NCBI GenBank assembly: GCA_965153355.1 | Contig: OZ231127.1 | Coordinates: 8,122,001-8,186,000, forward strand | From: Flaccisagitta enflata | Taxonomy: Eukaryota > Chaetognatha > Sagittoidea > Aphragmophora | DNA length: 64,000 nucleotides | Reading direction: 5' to 3' | Shown: piece after piece, positions 1 to 21,137 of the stretch | How the letters are laid out: the number at the start of each line of letters is the position of its first letter | Position numbering within the stretch: the stretch's first letter is position 1 | Made by a program: the position numbers and the translations under genes | The notes under the pieces: model-generated | What the model was told of the DNA's origin: nothing | The model's input: the letters and a program-made list of their open reading frames with translations, nothing else | Database searches by the model: none

Positions 1-361
1 AAGTTCAGTAGCTGTCTGCAAAAAGTAGAAAGAATGGAAAAAAAGTGATTCACAGACACTGATAAAGAAAAAAAACTGATCAGCATCACTTCAATTCACT
101 GGACGCAACCTGACCGTGGATTGTTAGTTTTGTAATGTATGGGATTTTGATTCAGCTGAAATTTTTATGAAACCCACTTAAATAGAAAAAAACAAACAGT
201 TAGATCATTTCAAAACAGGAGAAGAGAGAGAAAGTTCTAGTCGCGAGGTAAAAGGTGTGGTGTAGGGGTGCTGGAGTTGCGATAGGCCCCTCCTATACAA
301 GATAACTATTTACATATCCAAAGTTAATAAAAAAAACACATGAAAACCCTAAGTCTTAAAC

Positions 362-9810
<9,449 letters not shown>

Positions 9811-9855
9811 CTTAAGCAAAAAACAACATAATTTGAAAAAAACAAAAAGATATGC

Positions 9856-9956
9856 TAAAAAAAAAATGAAAATAAAAAAACGATTAAAAACACAAAAGAA
9901 ATGCTAAAAAAAAAAAAGAAGAAAAAAAAGATATGCTCAAAAAAAAAAAAAAAAAA
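9856..9956. repeat. A-rich tract
   Basis: Several A8-A17 runs broken by GAT/GAAG; nothing else seen here. Confidence 0.8.
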
Positions 9957-10018
9957 GCTAAGTCCTGTAAAATACTTCCACTTTTTATATGAGCGCAACT
10001 TCGATAAACAAAAAAGAT

Positions 10019-10214
10019 ACAAGGCCGGATACGCGGCTACCAAAGTCGACAGCGGGTGGGCAATGGCAGTGATGAAAATGGCTAACTCAAGCATTTGGGC
10101 AGGAGCAGCCCAAAAACGTCGAAAACGCTCAAAAAACAATCGGCGTCCGACCGACCAACCGACCGACCGACCCACATAGCGGGTCATAGAGTCGCGTAGC
10201 ACTCGGCTAAAAAG
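10019..10214 (-). mobile_element. family A element, full
   Basis: ACAAGGCCGGATACGCGGC start, a GGGCAGGAGCAGC block, an ACCGACCGACC core, and the end GTCGCGTAGCACTCGGCTAAAAA, whose hairpin is slightly decayed. Confidence 0.85.
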
Positions 10215-10267
10215 AATAGAGCATCCTTCATAAACTACAAGAGCTTGTTTGACCACGTGATTTTCTA

Positions 10268-11044
10268 CAGGGTGTCCCAAGTCAGTTGTAACATTAAGAA
10301 TCAACATATCTCTGCTTCTAAGTCCTCAAATCAGTTTTTGAAAAAAAATCTATGAAGATCTAGTTTTGCACTTTTTGTCACACCAAACTTCAACTGTGAA
10401 TATTGGATAGTTGTGGGTCAGAAAAATATCAAATGAGTATTAACGTCAAGTGGAAAATTATCTTTTTCATAGCTGTATTTGGAAGTAGCTGACTTTAACT
10501 GTTTGTCATTTTTTGAAAAATTGATCTAAAAACCTAGGATTGGTCTCAAATGAAAGATGATTGTACATATATCAAATATCTGCTTTGAAATCTTGGTAAA
10601 TTTTGACAATTAATGACTTTATTGACAATTTTGGTCAAACATTGTCAAAATCAAAAGTGGAAATCTGGTAAAAATCATTGAAAATCTTACAAAATTTTGG
10701 AAAATTGTCAATTTTTTTCGGTGATCTAGAATCTATGACAAATCATCTGCCATTTTAGACCAATCGCAGGGTTTTAGCTCGATTGGTTTAAAAATACCAA
10801 GCAGTTAAAGACAACTACTCCCAAGTACAGCAAAAAGTAAAAAAACAAAAAAAAACATGGTCAGAAATCACTTGTGTACTTCAAAGAAATGTGGTCCCTT
10901 CACAAATAGTACGATTGCCATGAAATTTTGCATGCAAAAAGTGCAGACCAAGATCTTTTTAGATTTTTTTTCAGAAATTGATTTGAGGACCTAGAAGCAG
11001 AGACATGTCGATTCTATATGTTACAACTAACGTGGGACACCCTG
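10268..11044. mobile_element. mariner-type MITE, long TIRs
   Basis: 777 bp; CAGGGTGTCCCA at both ends, TA at 10266-10267 and 11045-11046. Inverted similarity extends about 110 bp inward (TCTCTGCTTCTAAGTCCTCAA and its complement). No transposase frame. Confidence 0.85.
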
Positions 11045-12595
11045 TAGTAATTACAAAACCTTTCCTGGCTTTCCAAACCTGTTGATTGTCACGCTTGATC
11101 AGTGAAAACACATGTGATGATGTCACTTACTGCGCCTCGAAGGTTTGGTGTGTCGCCACCGCTGCAGTAAACCTGACCTGTGAGGATGACATGGCACCAA
11201 CCTGCTCATAAACATGGTGCGTTGATATCAATCAGCGTGATTACACTTTAATATAATCATGGCTAAGAAAAGAAAACAAAACAAAAAACTTGTTTTGCTT
11301 ATTTTTGCTTAGTTCAGAGCTCAAAGTAAAGAGGATTTATGACCATTTTTAAGCAAAAAAAATCTTTCAAATGCGACGTTTGAAGAAAAATTTCACAGAT
11401 TGGAGAAAGTGGAGATTTCATAACAATGGCAAAAGAAAAAACCGGACGCTCAGTTTTTGCTAACTGATGGAAAACCGTTCATACCCCATACTTAAAATCT
11501 ATGACCGTTTTAAAGAGCTTCAAAAAGTCTACAAATCTAGACCAAGCAGAAGTTATTATCTCAAGTGGTTTTCAAATGACATAAGATTGAAGTTCAACGC
11601 CCATATTCTTTTTTGACCGAAGAAGGTAGATTGTGATGCCTCGCAACAAAGTATTTCTTTACTTACGACGGCGAGCAATTGATGTCAACATTTAGTGTTT
11701 CACCCCATTTTTTCAACTTTAGTTGAATGATTATGATGCAACAGATATTTTCATGAGACAAATTGTCTCCAGAAATACTCTATGTGTATGTCTCTGCCAT
11801 AGGCTGACCTCAAATGAACCTTTAAATCAGCAATTCATATGAGAAAAGCAAAAGAAAAAAAGATTTTTAAGAAAATTGTGCTTACATTTTTTATCTCATT
11901 GCTGCTGTCAAAATTATAAGACACACAAATGCAAAGAAATTTTGCATTTCTAAGAACATAGCCCTCTCCATAATCAAGTTTGGAAGGGGGCTATGTTCTT
12001 CATTTTTGAGTTTTTTCATTTTCCATGCAAAGTTATAATTTTGACAAGCCTCCTATCAGTGAACAAATTATTGAATTTTGAATATTTTTAAGTAAAAATA
12101 ATTAGTTAATGTTAGCTTTATTTGCTCTTTTTTACTATTTGGATGCAAATTTTGCAATAAAATATTTACTAGGATATACCTCAATGATTCTTTTTATGTT
12201 TTTTCTTACTTTTATTCTCATAGAATTTTCTTTTTTTACCCCCGTTGACAAACTAAATCTTGCCGTCAGATGCTCGCTGTCTTACATATTCTAAGGCTGA
12301 AGCAATCAAATAAGTTGAATGAAATCCATGATGGAAATGAAGCATTTCAAATTTTCTACAAGATGGAACCAAGCAGAACTGACAGTTTTTCTTCGTTTAG
12401 GAGCTATATTAATTTAAGACAGTCAAAAATACTAGAAACCAGAATTGCGATTTTTTAAGTCGTAATCTACCTAGTATCATAACTTCTAAAGTTTTGAAGC
12501 TAGGATGTTCTGAGACAGCTCAGGTGGAAGATTTTTTTAAGCCATCATGAATTTTTTGAGCTTGTCTTTTTTAGTTACTGAGTAATCTTTGGTCA
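11045..12595. other. AT-rich repeat DNA without a gene
   Basis: Contains a foldback around 11855-12095 with centre AAGAACATAGCCC...GGGCTATGTTCTT, and the phrase AAATCTAGACCAAGCAGAA shared with the foldback at 50982. No coding support. Confidence 0.6.
11855..12095. repeat. foldback, centre AAGAACATAGCCC
   Basis: Perfect 13-bp inverted centre at 11951-12001; arms with GTCAAAATTATAA and TTATAATTTTGAC continue outward. Second copy of the 6860 family. Confidence 0.75.
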
Positions 12596-12815
12596 AACAA
12601 GGCCGGATACACGGCTACCCCAGTCGCGTGCGGGTGGGCAGGGGCCGTAATTGAGGTCACCAGATCATTTGGGCAGGAGCAGTGAGGCCAAAAACCGCAA
12701 AAACCCAAAAAAAGTAAAGTGTGACGGACAGACCAACGGACGGACGGACCAATGGACGGACGGACCAACGGACCAACAAAGCGGGGTGTAGAGTCGCGTA
12801 GCACGCGACTAAAAA
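12596..12815 (-). mobile_element. family A element, well preserved
   Basis: AACAAGGCCGGATACACGGC start, CCCCAGTCGCGTGCGGGTGG, GGGCAGGAGCAGTGAGGCC, the AAAGTGTGACGGAC entry to the GGAC core, then GTAGAGTCGCGTAGCACGCG and ACTAAAAA. A good reference copy for the family. Confidence 0.9.
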
Positions 12816-13443
12816 TCGCGTCTGGTTTTTTTCTTTGACATTGTTATGTTTCCAACATGTAATTTTTGTGTTGGTGTTTCTCTTTACGATACCACTGAGT
12901 AAAATCAAACCACTTGATATCCTATACTATACTTGAGAGCTAACTACAATAAAATCAAACATGGAAATCCTTTGCTGTAGTGAATTTTCAAATTCTTGAC
13001 CACCATTCTAATGCCATTTCTAAAAAATTAAAGCTAGAACAACCAACAAGGTGTCATTTGGAAGATCTTCCACAAAGCTTTCAAATGGTTATGGATGTTG
13101 CTATGAATTTCTCATTGCTTGAACAAACAAACAAACAAAATTTTTTTTGTCCATTTGTCAATCTGTCTGTTAGTTGCGTCTCTTTGACGCTCACTCGCAT
13201 TGTTATACTACATTTAATTCGATGCCAGCTCATGTATACTTTTTGAATTTTTGAGTTAGTCACCTGTTGTGAAGATCTAAGACATGATCGTGCTTGACGG
13301 AGTGGACAAGATGATGAACCAAACATTTTACAACTGCAAATGATAACATTTCAATTGCAGACATGAAAAAACAATCGGGAACCATACAGAAAACTGATTT
13401 CAAATTAATTCATTATACAGTGCAGAAATGCTTTCGCGTTTCT
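12816..13443. other. no gene recognised
   Basis: AT-rich unique-looking sequence with a short (CAAA)n at 13122-13138. Nothing coding is supported. Confidence 0.5.
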
Positions 13444-13747
13444 AACAAGCCCGACCGGGCAAAGATGCGTCCGGACTGTGTCTCTGCGTGTATTGATCAT
13501 GTGACATATACGGAGAGACAGATGGACGACTTGACGGGTGAAACGACTGAGTGATAGAGGAGGCTCTCAAAACATGTTGGTTTATCATTTGTTTCATTGT
13601 AGGATCTCACCGTGGCCAAAAACAGCCGAGAGACGCGGTTTTTGCACAGGCGTAACGGACGGACCGACGGACGGACGGACGGACGGACCGACCGACGGAC
13701 GGACGGACGGACAAACCCTCTTATAGAGATGCGAGGACGCATCTAAA
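13444..13747 (-). mobile_element. family A element, type E (GATGCG ends)
   Basis: Starts AACAAGCCCGACCGGGC (itself a hairpin), carries a long GGAC core (13653-13712), and ends AGATGCGAGGACGCATCT followed by AAAAA. Same type as 40284-40524. Confidence 0.75.
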
Positions 13748-14102
13748 AAAATGAATGACTTTTGAAAACGCCTATTAGTAACAAAACTTTCTACAAAGAA
13801 AAAACGCACGGACAACGACATGGCCGTTACGTGTGAAATTTTGACGGTTTGCCGTTATTTCACTGCACCGACGTTTAAATACGATTCGGTTAGTGAAACA
13901 TAATCTGCTTCGTGGATTAGTTTGCCCGCGAGGGGCCAAAACGCGCCACAAGACTTCCGCCAACTTCAACAACTTCTTCTCAAAATTTGAATTACGACAA
14001 CAACAGTGGCAACAACAACACAACAACCAGTGGCTGTCGCCAAAAGATGTGATTTGCAGGTGTTGAGTATATCAGGTTTAGTTAAGACGCACTGTTTCCT
14101 TA

Positions 14103-14300
14103 AAATAAATCAAGACCCTGTATAGTAAGGGAAAGACGGCATGAACCAAGACCCTGTATGGTAAGGGAAAAACGGCATGAACCAAGAACCTGTATGGTAA
14201 GGGAAAAACAGCATGAACCAAGACCTTATGTAATAAGAGAAAAACAGCATGAACCAAAACCCAGTATAGTTAGGGAAAAACGACATGAACGAAAACCCCT
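14103..14300. repeat. 38-bp minisatellite
   Basis: Five units of the AAGACCCTGTATGGTAAGGG / AAAAACGGCATGAACC type. The frame reading VREKRHEP is a repeat artefact. Confidence 0.9.
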
Positions 14301-14479
14301 TTTAAGTGTCAGAAGAGAAAAAACAAGGTCGGATACACAGCCGATAACTAGTTACTGATGGGTGGGCAGGGGCAGTAAAACATGTGGGCAGGGGCTGGTG
14401 TGGATGGGCTGGGGCTGTTTTGTGGCGGGGCAGGGGCCGTAATGCTCAGATATCGCTTTTTTTAGCCGATTTCGCGTAA

Positions 14480-15283
14480 GGCAATTTCTCCTATAAAGTG
14501 GGCCGGCTGAAAAACGTGAATTGGCAGCAAAAAAAACACTGTTTTCTTCTACTTATCATTCTGTTGATAATGAAAGCTGTTCTTAGACATCCTTTGGGAC
14601 AAAGTTCTCAACATACATCCTTCAAACTCAAGATTTTCATAGGTTAGGAAGCCAAAAGTAGAGCCAAAACAGTCTATTTTCCCTGTCACACTTGTGTCAC
14701 ACTTCATATCTACTACGATAAAACTATAAAAGGATTGTCAATCCTTTCCAACGATAGATCATTTTTGTACCATTGTGATCCCCAAAGAAGCATCAAAAAT
14801 TTGATGAGGACTGGTGGAAATTTACTATGCAAAAATTTCATTTATAGTTGATTTATCAAAAATGATGAAATATCTTATCTTGATATATTAATATATAATA
14901 CATGATAAAACATATTTTAAAGTATGATGTAAAATTTTTTTTTGTTCCCTGTTTAGTAAAGACATAACCCAGGTTACATGCCAAATTTTGGAACTTTATG
15001 TCATTTCTAGCCAGAGATATTGATTTTTTAAGAAAGTGTCCTATCGAGTTAACACCTTGTCACACTTATGTCACACTGTTTTTCACAAAAATGTATATAA
15101 TTGAACTTAGTTCAAGACTTTAAGTGATTTTTTCAGTATGACTTGAAAAAGTATCAAATTCTGAGCCTGCAACCAAAATTTCAAGCTGATAGATGCAATT
15201 ATCATTGAATTATGTTATGTTTTTCAATGTTAACTCAATCAGGCGCTTGATTTTGGCCGGGCCAATTTATAGGAGATACTGCC
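14480..15283. mobile_element. 804-bp TIR element with GTAA duplication
   Basis: TIRs begin GGCAATTTCTCCTATAAA and (complement) GGCAGTATCTCCTATAAA, 24 of 28 bases matching. GTAA flanks both sides (14476-14479, 15284-15287). The tandem partner at 15950 has a single GTAA, so the empty site is in the window. No long ORF. Superfamily not assigned. Confidence 0.9.
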
Positions 15284-15360
15284 GTAATCCAGAATTTCGA
15301 GTTACCTTCCTACGGACATAGCCTCTTAGCTTAGCCTTAGCGACTAAAAAGGCGACTAAA

Positions 15361-15992
15361 AAGGGCCACAAACGCGCCACAAGACTTCCACCAACTTCAA
15401 CAACTTCTTCTCAAAATTTGAATTATGACAACAACAGTGGCAACAACAACACAACAACCAGTGGCTGTCGCCAAAAAAAGTGAATTGCAGGTGTTGAGTA
15501 TATCAGGTTTAGTTAAGACGCACTGTTTCTTTAAAATAAATCAAGACCTTGTATAGTAAGGGATAGACGGCAAGAACCAAGACCCTGTATCGTACGGAAA
15601 AAACGGCATGAACCAAGACCCTGTATGGTAAGGGAAAAACGGCATGAACCAAGAACCTGTATGGTAAGGGAAAAACAGCAAGAACCAAGACCCTATGTAA
15701 TAAGGGAAAAACAGCATGAACCAAAACCCAGTATAGTTAGGGAAAAACGACATGAACAAAAACCCCTTTTAAGTGTTAGAAGAGAAAAAACAAGGCCGGA
15801 TACACGGCCGATAAGTAGTTGCTGGTGGCTGGGCAGGGGCAGTAAAACGTGTGGGCAGGGGCCTATGTGGATGGGCTGAGGCTGTTTTGTGGCGAGGCAG
15901 GGGCCGTAATGCTCAGATATCGCTTTTTTTAGCCGATTTCGCGTAATCCAGAATTTCGCGTTACCTTCCTACGGACATAGCCTCTTAGCTAA
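15361..15992. repeat. tandem duplication, unit 2 (empty site)
   Basis: Copy of 13931-15360 without the TIR element. Includes the 38-bp minisatellite (15535-15770) and a family A copy from 15789. Confidence 0.88.
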
Positions 15993-16080
15993 TCTCCGCA
16001 AAAATCGACCCGCATCGGACAGACTGACCGAGACCCCTTCCTGCATAGTGAACCGATTTCCGGTGTGCAACACCAAGACA

Positions 16081-16368
<288 letters not shown>

Positions 16369-16440
16369 TCGATACTTTCAGTCAGATTTGGGTGAGCAAT
16401 CACCCAAAATTGACAACAGTAAAAGAGAAGACAAGAGAGG

Positions 16441-18345
16441 TTGAATGACTGGCTCATGCTCATGCTTTCTTACATTTACAACGTCTTTAATTCAATATTC
16501 ATTCATGTCATGGATGAAATATTCATGTCTGAAATCAAAAAAAAGTTTCATACCAACTGGTTTCCTTTAAACAGTAACAAATGTCAAGTATCCTGTCTCA
16601 AATTTGAAATTTTTCCAATTTCTAAGATCATTATCCATTGTAATTCTGTAATCCACTGTAATTCCTCCCCATTTAAGCATGACATTTTCGGTCATGTTAT
16701 AACGGGTGATCTTCGCTTAATCAGGGATGATAAATTGAGGCAGCTATGTTCATTTGGGGCTAAGTTCAGAGAGAATCCTTTGCTAGATTTGCACAAGATA
16801 AAACAGGATGTCCTAAAAAGTTTAGATAACTTAAAGAGTAGAATCGCTAGAAAATTTTCTTTTCCTGCTTCTTCTTTTAAAAAGTGGAGGGGAGCCTTTT
16901 CGAAAAATTTTGTTGGTAAGTTAATGGCATGTTCACAAAGATGTAGCTATAGGCTTCCTACCCTTTCAGATCGTAGGAGTAAGATTGAATTAGATAGGCT
17001 CAGGAGCAATTATGTAATCACAGTCGTAGACAAGGCAGCTAACAATTTTGCTTTTACTTGTAAAAAGTTTTATTTCATGAAACTTGCATCTGAGTTAGGT
17101 ATGGACAATGCCACTCCAGGTAATGAAACCTATGTACATTGTCAAGATTCCGAAGCTCAGGTGGTAGCTCAGATTGGGCAGGATTTATCTAGGTTCAGAA
17201 TAGTCCCTGATGAATCTGAAGAGAAACTGGCGCTTCTATACCAGACTCCAAAGTTTCATAAAAATCCTCCCAAAATGAGATATATTGCGGGTAATATCAA
17301 AACTGTTACATCCAGATTAGATAGTATTATAGCACTAATTTTGAAAATGTGTAAGTCTCACTTTACAAATCTATGTCGAAAAAATGAGGAATTTTCTGGC
17401 AAGAAGTATGTTTTTGATGTTCAAACAAGTATGGAAGTTAAAGATATGTTTGATAAGGTTGATGATGCTGTATCGATTTCCATAAATGACTTTTCCACTT
17501 TATATACGCTGTTTGATCATGAACATCTGCTGGCTAACATCTCATGGCTTTTGCATAGATTAGCTAAGAATAGTAATCTTAGACATATTAGAATAGGAAA
17601 GGACAAAGCTTGGTGGGTTGTTGGAAATTCTGAGGGCATTGTATATAGCTTAGAGGAGGTGCTTGAGATGGTAGATTACTTAGTTAGAAACTCTTACATC
17701 AAGGCCTTTGGAAATATTTTTAGACAAGGAAGGGGCATTATCATGGGTGGTAAAAGCTCAGGTTGGTTGTCAGATTGCTCTCTCATGGTAGATGAGTTTA
17801 AATATGTGGATGGTAAGATTAAGGGTGGTTTTCAAGAAGATGCAGATAGGTTGAGACTTTTTCGAAGATACAGAGATGACTATACGTCCGTCAATATTGA
17901 TAATTTTCTCAGGATTGCCGGTGAGATTTATCCCCCTAGTTTAACTCTAACACAGGAGAATGAGCTTCCAAATAAGGTCAATGTCTTGGATATGGTTGCG
18001 GAAATTATTGATAGACGGGTGGTCACTAAAGTTTATTGTAAAACAGATCATTTCCCTTTTGAGGTTATCTCTCTTCCCTTCCTTGATAGCAATTTAGATG
18101 ATAGAATTTGTTACAGGGTTTTTTATGGACAAGTTATTCGATTTCAGAGGTTGAGTAGTTCTTTGCAGGATTTTGAGAGCAGAGTTAAATTCTTGGCAGA
18201 CATTTTACTAAAGAGGGATTATGAATTTAGACTTCTTCAGAGGCAATTTTGCAGGGCTGTTGACAAATATATGTTGGAGTTTCAGAAATGGGCTATCTCG
18301 CTAGATTTGAGATCTTGGTTGGTTAACATAGTTAGATCTGCTTAG
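16441..18345 (+). CDS. reverse transcriptase, Penelope-like type, apparently intact
   Basis: Uninterrupted 634-codon frame; the first in-frame ATG is at 16456. Seen: HVITGDL near residue 84, then the fingers KFHKNPPKMRYIAG (about 271-284), motif A DFSTLYTLF (about 350) with its Asp, motif B-like FRQGRGIIMGGKSS (about 428), motif C YRDD (477-480) and the downstream LDM. This order, and a GDL...KLR N-terminal block, fit Penelope-like element RTs rather than LINE, LTR or telomerase. Both catalytic Asp positions are kept, although motif B reads IIMGG where IPMG is usual and motif C reads YRDD. No GIY-YIG endonuclease, integrase or RNase H is present in the frame, and it stops about 20 residues after the RT thumb-like region. 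The 5' part may be truncated. No phase-linked partner ORF was found. Confidence 0.85.
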   Translation: MNDWLMLMLSYIYNVFNSIFIHVMDEIFMSEIKKKFHTNWFPLNSNKCQVSCLKFEIFPISKIIIHCNSVIHCNSSPFKHDIFGHVITGDLRLIRDDKLRQLCSFGAKFRENPLLDLHKIKQDVLKSLDNLKSRIARKFSFPASSFKKWRGAFSKNFVGKLMACSQRCSYRLPTLSDRRSKIELDRLRSNYVITVVDKAANNFAFTCKKFYFMKLASELGMDNATPGNETYVHCQDSEAQVVAQIGQDLSRFRIVPDESEEKLALLYQTPKFHKNPPKMRYIAGNIKTVTSRLDSIIALILKMCKSHFTNLCRKNEEFSGKKYVFDVQTSMEVKDMFDKVDDAVSISINDFSTLYTLFDHEHLLANISWLLHRLAKNSNLRHIRIGKDKAWWVVGNSEGIVYSLEEVLEMVDYLVRNSYIKAFGNIFRQGRGIIMGGKSSGWLSDCSLMVDEFKYVDGKIKGGFQEDADRLRLFRRYRDDYTSVNIDNFLRIAGEIYPPSLTLTQENELPNKVNVLDMVAEIIDRRVVTKVYCKTDHFPFEVISLPFLDSNLDDRICYRVFYGQVIRFQRLSSSLQDFESRVKFLADILLKRDYEFRLLQRQFCRAVDKYMLEFQKWAISLDLRSWLVNIVRSA

Positions 18346-18760
18346 CTCTTTAGGAGAGTCCCCATGATTTAGGTCTATTAATATAGCTGATTCATGGATC
18401 TCTCATCTTTATTCTTAGCCTATTTAGATATAAGAGACAAGAGTTAGTTTATTTAGATATAAGAAACATGGGTTTCAGGTCTATTAATATAGCTGTAACC
18501 CTGTTTTCTTATTACATCCCAATGGTCTATTAATATAGCACTGGCTTGTGTAATTATGTACAGATTTTTGCTTTGTTTAGTTTTTTGTAAATAGTTGTTG
18601 TGTTGTATTTAATATTTTCTCTTCAGCGGTTTGGTGTCTGTATGATGTTTTTATGACATTTGTGTTTGTAGTGCAACTCCTTGATTAAATCTGTCCTTTG
18701 CTTAGTCCCTTCTGTATCTGATTGCTTTGTCCCTTTTTTTTTTTTTTTTTTTTTTATCTG
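18346..18760 (+). other. 3' flank of RT with repeated TCTATTAATATAGC
   Basis: GTCTATTAATATAGC occurs three times (about 18373, 18479, 18522), with two copies of TATTTAGATATAAGA between them; a T-run of about 25 follows at 18726-18755. May be the 3' UTR of the RT element; no hammerhead core seen. Confidence 0.5.
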
Positions 18761-19161
18761 ATTTTTTATCTGATTTTTGTGGGTCCTGTTATGTCTGATA
18801 GTCTGCTTTCTTTCTCTAAGATGCTTCAGTTAATTCACCCTTCCTCTTCTTAACTCCTCTCCTCTTCCTCCTTTTCTCTCTCTTCTAGCTTCACCCCTCC
18901 ACTGAGCTCTTTCCAACTATTTTTTCTCTACTCCTACTCTCACTCCTTACCTACTCTCATCTCTCTGCTATTTTCTCTGGTGTCTAGGAAAAGTGGGATG
19001 GGGCCTAACCACGCCTGGGTTAGGGGAAGATAACTTCCTTCTTCCTCTTTCCCAGACAGTCCACAGCCTGTACCTGGATACCACCATCCTTCTCTCATCT
19101 TCTTTCAACTGACCCTTCTCTTTAACCTAAACCTAACAAAAGAATATATAAAAACGATTTG
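18761..19161. other. CT-rich stretch, no gene
   Basis: Pyrimidine-rich (18835-18990), then unique sequence with GGGCCTAACCACGCCTGGG. Nothing coding recognised. Confidence 0.5.
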
Positions 19162-19448
19162 AACAAGGCCGGATACACAGCAATCCACACACACACGCAC
19201 CCCCCCCTCCACACACACACACACACACACACACAAGAAACATGGTAAACATTTATTGATGATATGTTAACTATGAAAAAAATGTTGAATCGTATCGGAA
19301 CTCGATATCTAGCTATATCTAATAATCGATTTATAGCTATCTCTTCTCATATCTATTGGAGACGAGAATCACATTGATCGTGCAGTAGATCGTATCTAGT
19401 TTGTAAGACCTGGATCGTCAGTGATTACTCTTAGCCAGCGACTAAAAA
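19162..19448 (-). mobile_element. family A element with (AC)n core
   Basis: AACAAGGCCGGATACACAGC start, a CACACA core instead of GTCY, and the end AGCCAGCGACTAAAAA. Confidence 0.65.
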
Positions 19449-19499
19449 GGAAAAAAAAAAAACACAAAGCGGAGATGAAGTGAATTGCTTAACGCAATT

Positions 19500-19735
19500 T
19501 ACAACAACAACAATAACAACAACAAAAACAACATTAACAACAACAACAACAGCAATCATCACCAGAACAACAACAACAACCGCCATCAGAACAACATCGA
19601 CTGATTTAATAAAAACACTAGCAATAACAAGTCAACAACAATTACAATGACAATAGCAACAACAGCAACTACAACAACAAAAGCAATTGCAAAAACTGAT
19701 AAAACAACAGCAATGGCAAAAATAAAAAAACAACA
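19500..19735. repeat. degenerate (CAA)n stretch
   Basis: Interrupted AAC/CAA repeats; no gene. Confidence 0.8.
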
Positions 19736-19775
19736 ATATACACTCATTTCTTTGACTAAGAACCTTGTTTATAAC

Positions 19776-19946
19776 TTTTTAGTTGCGGACACGCAACTCT
19801 ATAAGAGGCTTTGTCCGTCCGTCCATTGGTCGGTCGGTCGGTTGGTTGGTCGGTCCGTTGGTGAGCACGAGTCGAAAAATGTGAAAATGCGCATTTCCGC
19901 TCCTGCCCACCCGTCCGCAACTGGTGGCCGTGTATCCGGCCTTGTT
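19776..19946 (+). mobile_element. family A element, full
   Basis: TTTTTAGTTGCGGACACGC hairpin end, GTCC/GGTC/GGTT core, CTGCCCACCCGTCCGCAACT, and GTATCCGGCCTTGTT. Confidence 0.9.
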
Positions 19947-20399
19947 AAGAACATTAAGGCTCAGATGAGGAAAAAAATAAGAACAATCATAAAAACATTG
20001 CCAGCCTCAAAACCAGAAGAAATTAAGAATATCTGAACCTCATTTGTTGCCGTTAAAAACAATCCCTTCTTCAAGGAAAGCCGTAATGATTAGTTTCATG
20101 AAACTAAAAGTGAGACTGTGCAATTGCATTGATAGACTTTAATCTGCACTGTATTCTTGATATAATTTGATTTGTTTGAGATAATCACCTTGGTGAAGGA
20201 TTCTCATTTTGTTAGGTTTAGTTAGGTTACCAGAAAAAGAACATCCCAGTATAACTACTGATCAAATTAGATAAAGAACATTATGAGCCTCAAATTGATT
20301 AGAAAATAAGAACACAAAGCCTCAGTAAACAAGGCCAACACCTATAAGTCGCGTGCAGGACAAAAATAACTGAACTGACCTGACTCCTTATTGTATCTT

Positions 20400-21135
20400 T
20401 TTATTGAAAATCAGACTTAAACGCAACCCAAAAAGACACAAACCAGACTCAAACCAGACTCAAACCAGACTCAACGGAGACTCAAACCAGAATTAAACCA
20501 GACCGAAACCAGACCTAAATCAGACATAAATCAGACATAAACCAGACATAAACCAGATTTAAGCCAGACTCAAACCAGACTCAAACCAGACTCAAACCAG
20601 ACTTAAACCAGACTGAAACCAGGCTCAAACCAGGCTCAAACCAGGCTCAAACCAGGCTCAAACCAGAACCAAACCAGACTCAAGCCAGACTCAAACCAGA
20701 CTCGCAAATTAAGCCAGACCAAAACCAGACCAAAACCAGACCTAAATCAGACCTAAATCAAACATAAACCAGGCAAACAGACATAGACCAGACCTAAACC
20801 AGACCTACCCAAACCTAAACCAGACATAAATCAGACATGAACCAGTCTTAAACCAGACTTAAACCAGACTTAAACCCGACTTAAACCAGACTTAAACCAT
20901 ACTTATCATTAGTATCATTTTTACCAGCAGACTTAAACCAGCAGACTTAAACCAGCAGATTCAAACCAGCAGACTGTAACCAGCAGATTTAACCCATTAG
21001 ATTTAAACCAGCTGACTTAAACCAGCAATTTAAACCAGCAGATGAGACTTTTACCATCAGACTTTACCTAGCAGACTTTAACCAGCAGACTCTAACCTGC
21101 AGACTTGAACCAAGCAGACTTCAACCAGCAGACTT
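20400..21135. repeat. AAACCAGACTT minisatellite
   Basis: Dozens of 11-15 bp units with drifting sequence (CAGACTCAAAC, CAGGCTCAAAC, CAGCAGACTTAAAC). Confidence 0.92.
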
Positions 21136-21137
21136 TA

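Larger units (their letters stand above)
13931..15360. repeat. tandem duplication, unit 1 (with insertion)
   Basis: Matches 15361-15992 closely: GCGCCACAAGACTTCC, a CAACAACAACACAACAACC stretch, a 38-bp minisatellite, then a family A copy (14322-14479 and 15284-15349). It differs by the 804-bp element at 14480-15283. Confidence 0.88.

Noticed and set aside
12596-12815. Canonical Helitron
   Set aside because: There is a hairpin near one end, but not the TC start or a CTRR end placed 10-12 nt beyond the hairpin; kept as a hypothesis of Helentron-like relation only.
14103-15770. VREKRHEP repeat protein
   Set aside because: 38-bp minisatellite duplicated with the tandem unit; the frame breaks in neighbouring sequence.
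16370-19161. Hammerhead ribozyme flanking the RT, as in many Penelope-like elements
   Set aside because: I could not find a CTGATGA...GAAA core in a plausible arrangement; a covariance search would decide.
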